34,688 nt of DNA from Acinetobacter rudis. GTDB taxonomy: Bacteria; Pseudomonadota; Gammaproteobacteria; Pseudomonadales; Moraxellaceae. Every line of letters begins with the position of its first letter. Position 1 is the stretch's first letter. Shown here piece after piece: positions 8,537-16,086 of this stretch. A program made the position numbers and the translations under genes. The notes below the pieces were generated by a model. It saw nothing but the letters and a program-made list of their open reading frames with translations. It did no database searches and was not told the origin of the DNA. Where the stretch lies: NCBI RefSeq assembly GCF_000829675.1, contig NZ_BBRX01000042.1, forward strand, positions 1 through 34,688, written 5' to 3'.

Positions 8537-8696
8537 TTAAACCCTCTCAACCCCATCATTACAGCTTATATGTAAATGAACTTCAGCTTCCACAGCCCCC
8601 AATAAAAGCTCATATCTATTCTCAATCAACTTTAAAAAATCAATCTCATCACGCTATATCAGTGTACTTAAGCTTTTCCTTACAAGATTCAATCAA
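8537..8696 (-). pseudogene. Remnant of a small acidic protein, broken by a frameshift
   Basis: The 319-base gap 8449-8767 has no intact gene, but its minus strand reads like former coding sequence. One frame gives LIESCKEKLKYTDIA and then TGATGA. Removing one base (T at 8651) joins it to DEIDFLKLIENRYELLLGAV and EAEVHLHISCNDGVERV, ending at TAA (8539-8537). The repeated LIE-[S/N] pattern and helical, charged composition are protein-like, but I recognise no family. The upstream start is missing. It could be a chance open stretch. The rest of the gap carries the promoter of the LysR gene at 8768. Confidence 0.4.
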
Positions 8697-8704
8697 TTAC
8701 TTAT

Positions 8705-8733
8705 TTGACAACATGACTTAATTTATTTAAAAA
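8705..8733 (+). promoter_or_regulatory. Putative sigma-70 promoter of the LysR gene at 8768
   Basis: A consensus -35 TTGACA (8705-8710) is followed, after a 17-base spacer, by a weak -10 TAAAAA (8728-8733). The start codon is 34 bases downstream. Confidence 0.45.
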
Positions 8734-8767
8734 ATGCTCTTATAAATGAAGAGATGATGAAATAACT

Positions 8768-9688
8768 ATGTTGCCTGATTTGGATGATTTTTATTGTTTT
8801 GCGATGGTTGTAGAACATGGCGGTTTTAGTGCTGCCGAACGTATTACAGACATCCCTAAATCCAAGCTCAGTCGCCGAGTCAGCCAACTCGAAGAAAATC
8901 TAGGTGTAAGGTTGATTCAACGTAGTTCTCGACATTTTGCAGTAACTGATATTGGCATGACCATCTATCAACATGCCCAAGTCATGATTAATGCTGCTCA
9001 AGCAGCACATGATTTAGTAGACCATCTAAGCGTACAACCCCGCGGTCTAATTAAAGTAAGTTTACCTGTGACGATTGCACAAAATGAAATCACTAAAATC
9101 TTACCTGAATTTCTAAAACGCTATCCTGAAATTAAAGTCCAATTATTTGTGAGTAATCATCGCTTTGATATTATTCATGAAGGAATCGATGTCGCACTAC
9201 GTGTCCGTTCAAACTTGGATGAGGACCCAAGTCTAGTTATTCGTCAGTTCCAAAAGATTGAACAGCATTTATTTGCAAGCCAAGCATATCTTAACCAATA
9301 CGATACACCTAAACACCCAGATGATTTAGTCGGCCATCGTCTTCTCAGTATGGTTGCTGATCATCTCGATCAAACATTGATGTTGTATAACAATCAACAA
9401 CAGCAAGCCAAAATCAAAGTTAATCCAATCATTATGGGTTCAGATCTTAATATGTTGGCGCAACTTGTAAGCCAAGATTGTGGTATAGCACTATTACCTG
9501 ACACCATTGCCTGTAATTACGTCAAGAGTGGACAAATTGTGCGTGTACTTCCAGACTGGAAAGCGCCACATGGGGTGTTCCATGCAGTTTATCCGTCTCG
9601 CCGTGGTGTACTTCCCGCAGTTCGAGTGTTTATTGATTATTTAGTCGAATGTCTGGGTCAGAACAACGAATCACGATACACAGACTAG
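8768..9688 (+). CDS. LysR-family transcriptional regulator (CrgA/DmlR-like branch)
   Basis: A 306-residue LysR protein. The DNA-binding domain covers about residues 1-60 (DDFYCFAMVVEHGGFSAAER, then SKLSRRVSQLEENLGVRLIQR). The effector domain begins at about residue 90 (GLIKVSLPVTIAQ) and has IIHEGIDVALRV and GCGIALLP-like SQDCGIALLPD. The PRGLIKVS and SRRVSQLEENLGVRLIQRSSR segments are typical of the CrgA/YhjC/DmlR branch, which often controls a divergent or nearby oxidoreductase. No obvious target lies next to it here: trmA downstream is housekeeping. The relic at 8537-8696 might once have been its partner, but that is speculation. Confidence 0.85.
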   Translation: MLPDLDDFYCFAMVVEHGGFSAAERITDIPKSKLSRRVSQLEENLGVRLIQRSSRHFAVTDIGMTIYQHAQVMINAAQAAHDLVDHLSVQPRGLIKVSLPVTIAQNEITKILPEFLKRYPEIKVQLFVSNHRFDIIHEGIDVALRVRSNLDEDPSLVIRQFQKIEQHLFASQAYLNQYDTPKHPDDLVGHRLLSMVADHLDQTLMLYNNQQQQAKIKVNPIIMGSDLNMLAQLVSQDCGIALLPDTIACNYVKSGQIVRVLPDWKAPHGVFHAVYPSRRGVLPAVRVFIDYLVECLGQNNESRYTD

Positions 9689-9764
9689 ATCACACAAGCA
9701 TTAAGCAAAAAATTTTGTTAAGATTCTCGGCAATTTTCGCTATAGCCTAATTAATACGAGATAT

Positions 9765-10853
9765 ATGACCACTCACGCCTATCAGCAACAGTTAAATGCC
9801 AAAGTTGAACGTATCCAAAAACAATTTGCTACGTTTCAAACTCCTGAGCTTGAACTCTTCGATTCAACTGCAGAAAATTTTCGTATGCGCGCAGAGTTTC
9901 GTATTTGGCATACTGAAGATGACATGTTTTATGCCATGTTTAATCGATCAGGTGAAGATCAACATAAAAAAGTGATTCGTATTGATGAGTTCCCTATTGC
10001 GGATCAAGCCATTAATCAATTGATGCCTAAGCTTTTGGCTGCAATGAAAGCGAATCCTCTACTGAGTAAACGCTTATTTGAGATTCACTTTCTGTGTAGC
10101 TTAAAAGGTGAAATGTTAGTAACGATTATTTATCATCGTCAACTCGATGCAGACTGGGAAGCGGCAGCCAAACAACTAGCCCTAGATTTCAACATTAAGT
10201 TAATCGGTCGTAGTCGCAAACAAAAGTTTGTATTTAGCGATGAATATATTCTTGAAACTCTTCAAGTTGAAGATCAACAATATACCTATAAACAATTTGA
10301 AAATAGCTTTACCCAACCCAATGCCCGCGTTTGTGAAAAAATGTTGGATTGGGCTTGTCAGGTCGCTGGACAGTCTGAACAAGACCTACTGGAACTGTAC
10401 TGTGGTAATGGTAATTTTACCCTACCTTTATCTAAACACTACCGCAGTGTACTTGCTACTGAGTTAGCCAAATCATCGGTATATGCTGCACAGTGGAATA
10501 TTGAACATAATCAAATCGACAACATTAAAATTGCGCGTCTTTCTGCAGAAGAATTCACACAAGCTTATCGGGCAGAACGCGAGTTTAGACGTTTACAAGA
10601 AGCTGGAATTGATATTCAAGCCTATGACTTCGATACCATCTTTGTTGATCCACCGCGTGCGGGTATCGATGAGCAAACCTTAGCCTTAATGCAAAACTTC
10701 AAACGCATCATCTATATCTCGTGTAATCCTGATACCTTACATGATAATTTGACACAACTAACAAAAAGTCATGCAATTCAGCGTTTCGCTCTTTTTGACC
10801 AATTCCCGTTCACACATCATGTAGAGTGCGGTGTGTTACTTGAGAAAGTGTAA
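9765..10853 (+). CDS. trmA: tRNA (uracil-5-)-methyltransferase TrmA
   Basis: The enzyme methylates U54 in the T-loop of tRNAs with S-adenosylmethionine, forming ribothymidine; the E. coli enzyme also acts on tmRNA. The 362-residue length matches E. coli TrmA (366). Visible motifs are [11 protein letters not shown] near the N-terminus, the SAM-binding [23 protein letters not shown], and YISCNPDTL with the catalytic nucleophile Cys320. The C-terminal [12 protein letters not shown] contains the general-base glutamate 354. It does not have the N-terminal TRAM domain of RumA/RlmD enzymes. The gene stands alone and is followed by a strong hairpin. Confidence 0.95.
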   Translation: MTTHAYQQQLNAKVERIQKQFATFQTPELELFDSTAENFRMRAEFRIWHTEDDMFYAMFNRSGEDQHKKVIRIDEFPIADQAINQLMPKLLAAMKANPLLSKRLFEIHFLCSLKGEMLVTIIYHRQLDADWEAAAKQLALDFNIKLIGRSRKQKFVFSDEYILETLQVEDQQYTYKQFENSFTQPNARVCEKMLDWACQVAGQSEQDLLELYCGNGNFTLPLSKHYRSVLATELAKSSVYAAQWNIEHNQIDNIKIARLSAEEFTQAYRAEREFRRLQEAGIDIQAYDFDTIFVDPPRAGIDEQTLALMQNFKRIIYISCNPDTLHDNLTQLTKSHAIQRFALFDQFPFTHHVECGVLLEKV

Positions 10854-10871
10854 GCAAGCATGAACTTACAA

Positions 10872-10899
10872 AATAAGACCACTTATTAGTGGTCTTATT
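10872..10899 (+). terminator. Intrinsic terminator of trmA
   Basis: A perfect 12-bp stem, AATAAGACCACT with AGTGGTCTTATT, has a TATT loop and lies 18 bases after the trmA stop. The T tract is interrupted (TTATTAACAT). Confidence 0.75.
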
Positions 10900-11023
10900 A
10901 ACATATTGATAATTATATTTTTATAGAATTTACTTTGCATTTTTGTTGCATAATATCGTTTAAGATTGAATTTATAATCGAAAAAAGCTGATTTCAATAG
11001 CCCCATTCTGCCCTTTCAAATGC

Positions 11024-11051
11024 TTGTAATTTATTTTAGATTGGCTATAGT
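11024..11051 (+). promoter_or_regulatory. Putative sigma-70 promoter of the small ORF at 11083
   Basis: A -35 TTGTAA (11024-11029), a 16-base spacer and a -10 TATAGT (11046-11051) lie 31 bases before the start codon. Confidence 0.5.
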
Positions 11052-11082
11052 CCGTACTATCTTAGGTTTAAAAGAAGGCTTT

Positions 11083-11322
11083 ATGAGTTTTTGGCAAAAT
11101 TTGTTGCGATCTGATCAACAAAAAAATGAGCTACGTAATCAAGTAGCTTGTGTTGAGAGTGACTGTGCATGTACGTCGAATGAACAACTTATTGCTTCAT
11201 TATTACAGGAACAAGATCCTGAGATCCGTCAAGGAAAAACTAAGGTCTTAATGTCGCGTGGTTACACTCGAAAAGAATTAGACGCCTTGATCGAAGCGAA
11301 TTCCTCGACTAGAGTTAATTAA
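11083..11322 (+). CDS. Small conserved-looking hypothetical protein (79 aa)
   Basis: I do not recognise a named family. The frame is open from 11020, but ATG 11083 is the better start: AGAAGG lies seven bases before it, the promoter ends at 11051, and MSFWQNLLRSD is a natural N-terminus. The protein is soluble and charged, with a cysteine cluster (CVESDCAC, residues 24-31) that could bind a metal or form disulfides. A C-terminal helical part follows (LMSRGYTRKELDALIEA). A textbook terminator follows the stop, so this is a self-contained transcription unit between trmA and metK. Confidence 0.75.
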   Translation: MSFWQNLLRSDQQKNELRNQVACVESDCACTSNEQLIASLLQEQDPEIRQGKTKVLMSRGYTRKELDALIEANSSTRVN

Positions 11323-11325
11323 GCA

Positions 11326-11357
11326 AAAATGGCATTGCACTATGACAATGCCATTTT
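11326..11357 (+). terminator. Intrinsic terminator after the small ORF
   Basis: A 12-bp stem, AAAATGGCATTG with CAATGCCATTTT, has an 8-base loop and runs directly into a T tract. It lies 3 bases after the stop codon. Confidence 0.85.
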
Positions 11358-11530
11358 TTTTATAATCAAAAAAATGTAAACACTGTTTTGTCTTTTTTTT
11401 AATCTATATAACTGCAATAAAAACATACAATTGAAATTAATTCATGTATTTTAGTGAGGTTGAGCTAGTCCTAATCTTGTTCTCGATGTAACATATTGCG
11501 TCTTTATAAGTAAACTGTAATAGGACTTTC

Positions 11531-12697
11531 ATGCGCGAGTATGCCGTTTTTACTTCGGAATCTGTTAGCGAAGGTCATCCTGATAAAATGGCTGACCAAA
11601 TCAGCGATGCAATCTTGGATGCAATCTTAAAAGAAGACCCATATGCTCGAGTGGCTTGTGAAACGTTAGTAAAAACAGGTGCAGTCGTGCTTGCTGGTGA
11701 GATTTCGACCACAGCAAATGTTGATTTTGAACATGTTGTTCGTCAAACCGTCAATGGTATCGGATATCACCATACAGATTTGGGCTTCGATGGTTCAACA
11801 TGTGCAGTCATTAATATGATTGGCAAACAATCCCCTGAAATTGCTCAAGGGGTTGATCGTCAGAAACCTGAAGATCAAGGTGCAGGCGACCAAGGCTTAA
11901 TGTTTGGTTACGCAAGTCGTGAAACCGATGTATTAATGCCTGCCCCAATTTCTTATGCACACCGTTTAATGGAAAAACAAGCTGAATTGCGTCGCAATGG
12001 TCGCTTGGCTTGGTTACGTCCAGATGCAAAAAGTCAGGTTACTTTTGCTTATGAAAATGGTAAACCAGTTCGCTTAGATGCAGTGGTGTTGTCAACTCAA
12101 CACGATCCTGAAATTAGTCAGGCAGCACTAAAAGAAGCGATTATTGAAGAAATTATCAAGCCAATTATTCCAGCTGAAATGTTCCATAGTGCAACTAAGT
12201 TCCATATCAACCCTACAGGTTTATTTGTGATTGGTGGCCCTGTTGGTGACTGTGGTTTAACGGGTCGTAAAATTATCGTTGATACTTATGGTGGTATGGC
12301 ACGTCATGGTGGTGGTGCTTTCTCTGGTAAAGACCCATCCAAAGTTGACCGCTCAGCGGCTTATGCTGGTCGTTATGTTGCTAAAAACATTGTTGCAGCA
12401 GGCCTTGCTGACAAATGTGAAATTCAAGTTTCTTATGCGATTGGTGTCGCTGAACCTACTTCGATTTCAATTAATACGTTTAACACAGGGAAAATCTCTG
12501 ATGAGTTAATCGTACAGTTGGTTCGTGAACACTTCGATCTACGTCCATACGGTATCACCCGCATGTTAGATCTTTTACAACCAATGTATAAACAAACTGC
12601 TGCTTATGGTCACTTTGGCCGTGAAGGTAATGATCACGCCTTCACTTGGGAGAAAACAGATAAAGCAGAAGCGCTTAAAGCCTCAGCAAATATGTAA
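11531..12697 (+). CDS. metK: S-adenosylmethionine synthetase
   Basis: Makes S-adenosylmethionine from methionine and ATP. The 388 residues are colinear with E. coli MetK (384). Visible are the ATP/methionine loop [20 protein letters not shown] (His16, Asp18, Lys19), [12 protein letters not shown], the P-loop-like [16 protein letters not shown], and HFGREG near the C-terminus. AGGA precedes the ATG by seven bases. The 170-base leader upstream contains no SAM riboswitch that I can recognise. A strong terminator follows. The gene appears monocistronic. Confidence 0.98.
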   Translation: MREYAVFTSESVSEGHPDKMADQISDAILDAILKEDPYARVACETLVKTGAVVLAGEISTTANVDFEHVVRQTVNGIGYHHTDLGFDGSTCAVINMIGKQSPEIAQGVDRQKPEDQGAGDQGLMFGYASRETDVLMPAPISYAHRLMEKQAELRRNGRLAWLRPDAKSQVTFAYENGKPVRLDAVVLSTQHDPEISQAALKEAIIEEIIKPIIPAEMFHSATKFHINPTGLFVIGGPVGDCGLTGRKIIVDTYGGMARHGGGAFSGKDPSKVDRSAAYAGRYVAKNIVAAGLADKCEIQVSYAIGVAEPTSISINTFNTGKISDELIVQLVREHFDLRPYGITRMLDLLQPMYKQTAAYGHFGREGNDHAFTWEKTDKAEALKASANM

Positions 12698-12707
12698 TTT
12701 TTCTCAT

Positions 12708-12740
12708 AAAAAAGAAGCTCAATATTGAGCTTCTTTTTTT
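12708..12740 (+). terminator. Intrinsic terminator of metK
   Basis: A perfect palindrome, GAAGCTCAATATTGAGCTTC, is flanked by AAAAAA on the left and TTTTTTT on the right, giving a stem of about 14 bp with T tracts usable on both strands. It may also serve the convergent gene at 12783. Confidence 0.9.
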
Positions 12741-12782
12741 GTCATCTTGCTCTTGATCTGTAAGATTTTGGTTTGAAAACCT

Positions 12783-13028
12783 TTAATTTTTCTTAATCAC
12801 TTCAAAAATTGATTTTGACATTGGAATATCACTTGTATCATGGGTGACTTGAACATAAAAGCGTACCAGTGAAAATAGCAAGACCACAACTAAACAGGCG
12901 ACCACACAGAACACCCACAAACTAATGGGACTCCGAATATGATGTGAACCACATTCTGGACATTCTTTAGTATCGCTGCCCACAATGTGATTGCAGCATG
13001 CACAATGATAACGATAGCGGTAAAGCAT
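12783..13028 (-). CDS. Small zinc-ribbon membrane protein, hypothetical
   Basis: An 81-residue protein with an N-terminal CxxC-type zinc ribbon (CACC at residues 9-12, CPEC at 23-26), like the zinc-ribbon headers of many small membrane proteins. One membrane helix follows (WVFCVVACLVVVLLFSLVRF, about 38-57), then a short polar tail. A near-perfect AGGAGG lies about eight bases before the ATG, which strongly supports the start. Function unknown. It is convergent with metK. Confidence 0.75.
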   Translation of the reverse strand: MLYRYRYHCACCNHIVGSDTKECPECGSHHIRSPISLWVFCVVACLVVVLLFSLVRFYVQVTHDTSDIPMSKSIFEVIKKN

Positions 13029-13167
13029 AATAGGTATCCTCCTATTTCACTGTTTAAATCATCCCTGATTGATAAATAGATCAACAAAATTTCTATTTCC
13101 TTAGTAAAGCATACATAGTTTTGTCTAATTCACCCAATACTACTTACTAAACATTAACAATATATTA

Positions 13168-13284
13168 CTAGAAAATATCTACTTTCAGTGATCTAAATTC
13201 TTTCCTGTGCCAATACCAATCACCGATACGATACAGCATGATGAGCAGTCCAATAAGGCCTTTTATTTGTCCCTAGTAATTCAT
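13168..13284 (-). pseudogene. Possible short coding remnant (acetyltransferase-like N-terminus)
   Basis: In the 332-base gap 13029-13360, one minus-strand frame reads MNY, a TAG stop, then GQIKGLIGLLIMLYRIGDWY and WHRKEFRSLKVDIF before another stop. KG-x-KG...LYRIG resembles the N-terminus of serine-acetyltransferase-like sugar O-acetyltransferases, but the stretch is too short to assign. It may be a chance frame. I see nothing else coding in the gap. Its right end carries the promoter of the small ORF at 13361. Confidence 0.25.
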
Positions 13285-13308
13285 TTTTTAAAGAAAAAAA
13301 CAAGATAT

Positions 13309-13337
13309 TTGTTAAAATACACACTTATCACTATTTT
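13309..13337 (+). promoter_or_regulatory. Putative promoter of the small ORF at 13361
   Basis: A -35-like TTGTTA (13309-13314), a 17-base spacer and a -10-like TATTTT (13332-13337) lie 23 bases before the start codon. Confidence 0.4.
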
Positions 13338-13360
13338 CAGTACTTATTTGGAATTTTATC

Positions 13361-13546
13361 ATGCAGCTCATTCGTAAAGGTGGTTTTAGAGAACGTGCCA
13401 ATCGCCATAAAAAATACCAAAACTCAGAAAATCAACAAACGACGCTTATTCCACAGAATCAATATCAGCCCCATGTTGAATCACCAGTATTACCACCCCA
13501 TACGCAACATATCGAGCCAGAGGATGAGAGCAAAACACAAAAATAA
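13361..13546 (+). CDS. Small hypothetical protein (61 aa)
   Basis: The frame encodes a basic N-terminus (MQLIRKGGFRERANRHKKYQ) and a proline- and glutamine-rich, probably disordered tail ending in DESKTQK. There are no membrane segments. A plausible promoter and a weak GGAA sequence precede the ATG. The 3' end abuts the LysE-type pseudogene on the other strand. I do not recognise a family. An overlapping frame at 13380-13574 is less convincing because it lacks a ribosome binding site. Confidence 0.5.
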   Translation: MQLIRKGGFRERANRHKKYQNSENQQTTLIPQNQYQPHVESPVLPPHTQHIEPEDESKTQK

Positions 13547-14075
13547 TCCACCTGAAACCATGTCAATATACTGACTCATGGCTTGATATTTGAGCTTTAA
13601 TCGGCTCTCGTGACAAAATCCAAGTTAACTAGCTAAAGGTGACAAAAGTTTGTGTCGGTATAATCACTGCCAACTGTAACTCTAAATTAGGATTGGCACT
13701 TGAACTCAAAGCCAAGGAAAACACGCTACTAAAATAAATGAATGTCTTAGGATTGGTTAAGTTAGTGTATAAACGCAAAAGAAAATATTGAGTTTGTGTT
13801 TTAGTTGTTTTACATCATCAAAGGTATTTTTTGCAGAAGTACGACTTTTGCTGGTCTAATTTACTCTGACGAAAGATCAACCAACCCTCTCTAGACACGG
13901 CATAGCCCATTCTTGCTAAGAATATCCCATCACACAACATAATCAATTGTTGAATCCATGGCCATTGCTGGATTAATACACTAAAACCCAAGAGGGTCAA
14001 ACAGACCCAGAGCACAATTCCAACACTCATACCTGCTGCAACTTTAAAACTGTTATAAACTCTAGATTGTTATGA
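13545..14075 (-). pseudogene. LysE/RhtB-family amino-acid exporter pseudogene with several frameshifts
   Basis: LysE/RhtB proteins are six-helix inner-membrane exporters of about 210 residues. Reading leftward, this stretch gives SRVYNSFKVAAGMSVGIVLW, then LGFSVLIQQWPWIQQLI and GIFLARMGYAVSREGWLIFR. The frame then shifts into SKSRTSAKNTFDDVK and shifts again into TKTQTQYFLLRLYTNLTNPK and TFIYFSSVFSLALSS. That frame runs to FVTFS, meets an in-frame TAG, continues LTWILSREPIKAQ, and shifts a third time into KYQAMSQYIDMVSGGLFLC. The order matches a LysE translocator from about residue 35 to the end. The N-terminal segment with the SPGP motif is missing. At least three frameshifts and one nonsense codon show it is dead. 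Only the 13818-14030 piece is an uninterrupted open frame. Boundaries are approximate. Confidence 0.8.
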
Positions 14076-14107
14076 AAGCTTGTAATTGGATCATTGGCCT
14101 CGCCAAA

Positions 14108-14138
14108 AAAAAGAGCTGATTCATATTCAGCTCTTTTT
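14108..14138 (-). terminator. Intrinsic terminator of fxsA
   Basis: A 12-bp stem, AAAAAGAGCTGA with TCAGCTCTTTTT, has a 7-base loop. It lies 14 bases after the fxsA stop on the minus strand, with T tracts on both strands. Confidence 0.85.
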
Positions 14139-14152
14139 CGTACAATCAAACT

Positions 14153-14725
14153 TTATTGTTTCGGATTGACATCTTTCATACTAATTTGTTTACGATCAGG
14201 CTCAACCTCATGTGCCTCACCGTCAATCACATTAGAATCTTGATAACGACCACCGCCTTGTTGTTGATTCTGCATTTGACGCATGAGGTCTTCAAATGGA
14301 TTCTGCCCTGCTGCACCCCCACCCATATTACCCATCATACCCCCCATCATTTTTTCCATCATGGCTTGCTGACGTCGAGCAATCATGCGCATGAACAGAT
14401 TACGGAATAAGCGCTGTACAGCTGGGATCAACAGTAATAATGCCAATACATCACTGATCAAGCCGGGAATCATCAGTAAGAAGCCAGCAATTAATTTTGA
14501 AATGTTGCCATTTGCTGCAATATCACCATTCATTTGGCCAGTCATTTTCATCTGCTGCATTTGTGGCATGATCGCAGCAGCGCTACCACGCATCATATTT
14601 AAGCCAATGAAAAATGCGATTATGAACCAGAAAAACACATACCAACCACTGATAAATTGAGCAACGCCAATCCATACAGCAATTTCAGCAATCAGCGCAA
14701 TTAATACAATCGGGAATAATTTCAA
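14153..14725 (-). CDS. fxsA: FxsA-family inner-membrane protein
   Basis: FxsA is named because its overexpression in E. coli relieves F-plasmid exclusion of phage T7; its normal role is unknown. The protein has 190 residues. Two N-terminal membrane helices (about 3-24 and 28-46) match FxsA, followed by the family signature GFLLMIPGLISDVLALLLLIP (about 81-101). The C-terminal tail is longer than in E. coli (158 residues): a methionine- and glycine-rich run (MMEKMMGGMMGNMGGG) and a polar end. The start is TTG at 14725, which agrees with the family N-terminus and has AGAGG about 11 bases upstream. No in-frame ATG precedes the first helix. It stands alone with its own terminator. Confidence 0.85.
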   Translation of the reverse strand: MKLFPIVLIALIAEIAVWIGVAQFISGWYVFFWFIIAFFIGLNMMRGSAAAIMPQMQQMKMTGQMNGDIAANGNISKLIAGFLLMIPGLISDVLALLLLIPAVQRLFRNLFMRMIARRQQAMMEKMMGGMMGNMGGGAAGQNPFEDLMRQMQNQQQGGGRYQDSNVIDGEAHEVEPDRKQISMKDVNPKQ

Positions 14726-14788
14726 ATCTACTTAACCTCTTGATAAGTATAGCTATAAATCAAAAATATCTACATCGTTTTAATTTAA

Positions 14789-14808
14789 TGTACACAGTTT
14801 TGTACACA
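14789..14808. repeat. Short direct repeat upstream of fxsA
   Basis: TGTACACA occurs twice, 12 bases apart (14789-14796 and 14801-14808), and each copy contains the palindrome TGTACA. The 12-base word CAGTTTTGTACA overlapping this (14795-14806) recurs at 14934-14945. The gap 14726-14994 holds no gene that I can see. These could be protein-binding sites for fxsA control, or chance. Confidence 0.3.
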
Positions 14809-14994
14809 TCAAGAAATGTTTCAATTTTATATACTCTATATTTTAGCACATCTAGTAAAAATCAAGGGCTGGGAATAAAAAAGTTCAAATAATTCGCATT
14901 TACGCATGTAAACACTCATAAAATGTGCAAAGCCAGTTTTGTACAGAGTCATCTAAAATCCCCGACCATATAAACAAATCCCGCTTTACCCAGA

Positions 14995-15336
14995 TCATTT
15001 GATCGTAGTGAGTGTATCCAAATGCTCTAAAAATCCTGTTTCTTTTCCAGCAGCATTAACATGGTCAAAATAATTGTACCATCTACTGGCTTTGATCCCA
15101 GCAAGTAATGCATCACAAGTATCTTGGTCTGGAAAAGACCAAACTGCCAAGAATTGATGTTCACTTGTTTGATCAACATCAGGGCTTAAGGGTGAAAGTG
15201 TCAATGCTTTTACCCCTGCCTCATATAGCCCACTCATTGCAGTACCCACTTCATTTAAATATTTTTTTCGCTCCTCAATAGCTAAACCTTTCCAAGCTGC
15301 ATTTGGTGTATATAGTTCGATCAAATAGTGATTCAT
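14995..15336 (-). CDS. Conserved hypothetical protein (DUF6616-like), partner of the MarR gene
   Basis: A 113-residue soluble protein beginning MNHYLIELYTPNAAWKGL, with SEHQFLAVWSFPD and GIKASRWYNYFDHVNAAG. It resembles small alpha/beta-barrel dimeric proteins (NIPSNAP/EthD/monooxygenase-like) and, I believe, the DUF6616 group; I cannot confirm that without a search. Its start lies two bases after the stop of the MarR gene, so the two are cotranscribed and probably coupled. The context suggests a stress or detoxification role under MarR control. Confidence 0.75.
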   Translation of the reverse strand: MNHYLIELYTPNAAWKGLAIEERKKYLNEVGTAMSGLYEAGVKALTLSPLSPDVDQTSEHQFLAVWSFPDQDTCDALLAGIKASRWYNYFDHVNAAGKETGFLEHLDTLTTIK

Positions 15337-15338
15337 AA

Positions 15339-15842
15339 TTATTCCTGATGGGTAAGATTGCTAGAAATTTTTTCAAGTAAATTAGATAACTGTTGCCGTT
15401 CATCCAAAGATAAATGACTAAATAGACCTGAGATCCAAAGACTATGTTTTTCAAAAACCTGTTGAGCGATCAACTTACCTTTAGCGGTCAGTTGAACATT
15501 CAAAGAGCGCCTATCTTCAGTACTCGCCTGACGTTCTATTAATGCGTCACGAGCCAAGCCATCTAAGAGTCCAGTTACTGTTGCTCGAGAGATACCCGCT
15601 TGCTCTGCTAAAACTTTGGGTGCGACTCCCCCTCCTGCTGCATCCAATAAAAATAAGAGTATAAATCGACCCTCAGATAGGTTAAAAACAGCAAGCTGAT
15701 TTGCACAATCTCGGTCTATATGCGAAGCCAACGAAAGTGTCTTAAAACATAATTGAATACCTTCCAGATCAGGCAAATTACGTTTATGCGCCTCTTTTAA
15801 AAGTGCCTTATATTTTTGATTAAGATACATTTGATTAGTCAC
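15339..15842 (-). CDS. MarR-family transcriptional regulator
   Basis: A 167-residue protein with the MarR winged helix-turn-helix at about residues 75-125: LAEQAGISRATVTGLLDGLA, the wing DALIERQASTEDRRSLNVQL and TAKG. Helices for dimerisation lie on both sides. The most upstream start is GTG 15842; ATG 15830 (MYLNQKY) is an alternative, and neither has a clear ribosome binding site. The promoter overlaps a palindrome directly before the start, which suggests autorepression. The DUF6616-like gene follows two bases after the stop. The ligand is unknown. Confidence 0.85.
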   Translation of the reverse strand: MTNQMYLNQKYKALLKEAHKRNLPDLEGIQLCFKTLSLASHIDRDCANQLAVFNLSEGRFILLFLLDAAGGGVAPKVLAEQAGISRATVTGLLDGLARDALIERQASTEDRRSLNVQLTAKGKLIAQQVFEKHSLWISGLFSHLSLDERQQLSNLLEKISSNLTHQE

Positions 15843-15844
15843 AA

Positions 15845-15889
15845 TATAGTAAGCTACCTAACCATAATAATATTCAGTTTCTTTGTCAA
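15845..15889 (-). promoter_or_regulatory. Promoter and overlapping MarR-type operator
   Basis: On the minus strand a consensus -35 TTGACA (15889-15884), a 17-base spacer and a -10 TATGGT (15866-15861) precede the MarR start. A 22-base imperfect palindrome (15866-15845) begins at the -10; its outer ends read TATGGTTAG and CTTACTATA. It covers the predicted transcription start. Binding of the regulator here would block its own transcription. The protein-DNA match is inferred. Confidence 0.65.
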
Positions 15890-16086
15890 CGCCTAAAGAT
15901 ATCCAATTTGAATCACTTAAAAAAAACATGGGACGATTACTAAAGAAGATCGACTTAAATTTATATTACCTTCTAGACCAATACACTGCCAATCACACTA
16001 GATTGCACTTGCATAATTACAATTATTTCCCCCTGTGATAACTCAATATGTAACAATAGCAACAAGATAAATGATTTTAAGCAATT

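Noticed and set aside
11358..11530. SAM riboswitch in front of metK
   Set aside because: I looked for a conserved SAM-aptamer layout or a leader terminator in these 173 bases and found neither. The only terminator here belongs to the preceding small ORF.
12890..13087. Second leftward frame overlapping the zinc-ribbon membrane protein
   Set aside because: The 12783-13028 frame has CxxC pairs, a membrane helix and AGGAGG at the right distance; the overlapping frame has none of these.
13818..14030. Stand-alone 70-residue membrane protein gene
   Set aside because: Its sequence is the middle of a LysE/RhtB exporter whose continuation is found in other frames up to 13545, so it is part of a pseudogene.
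14385..14660. Rightward open frame over fxsA
   Set aside because: It is antisense to the FxsA signature region, without supporting signals.
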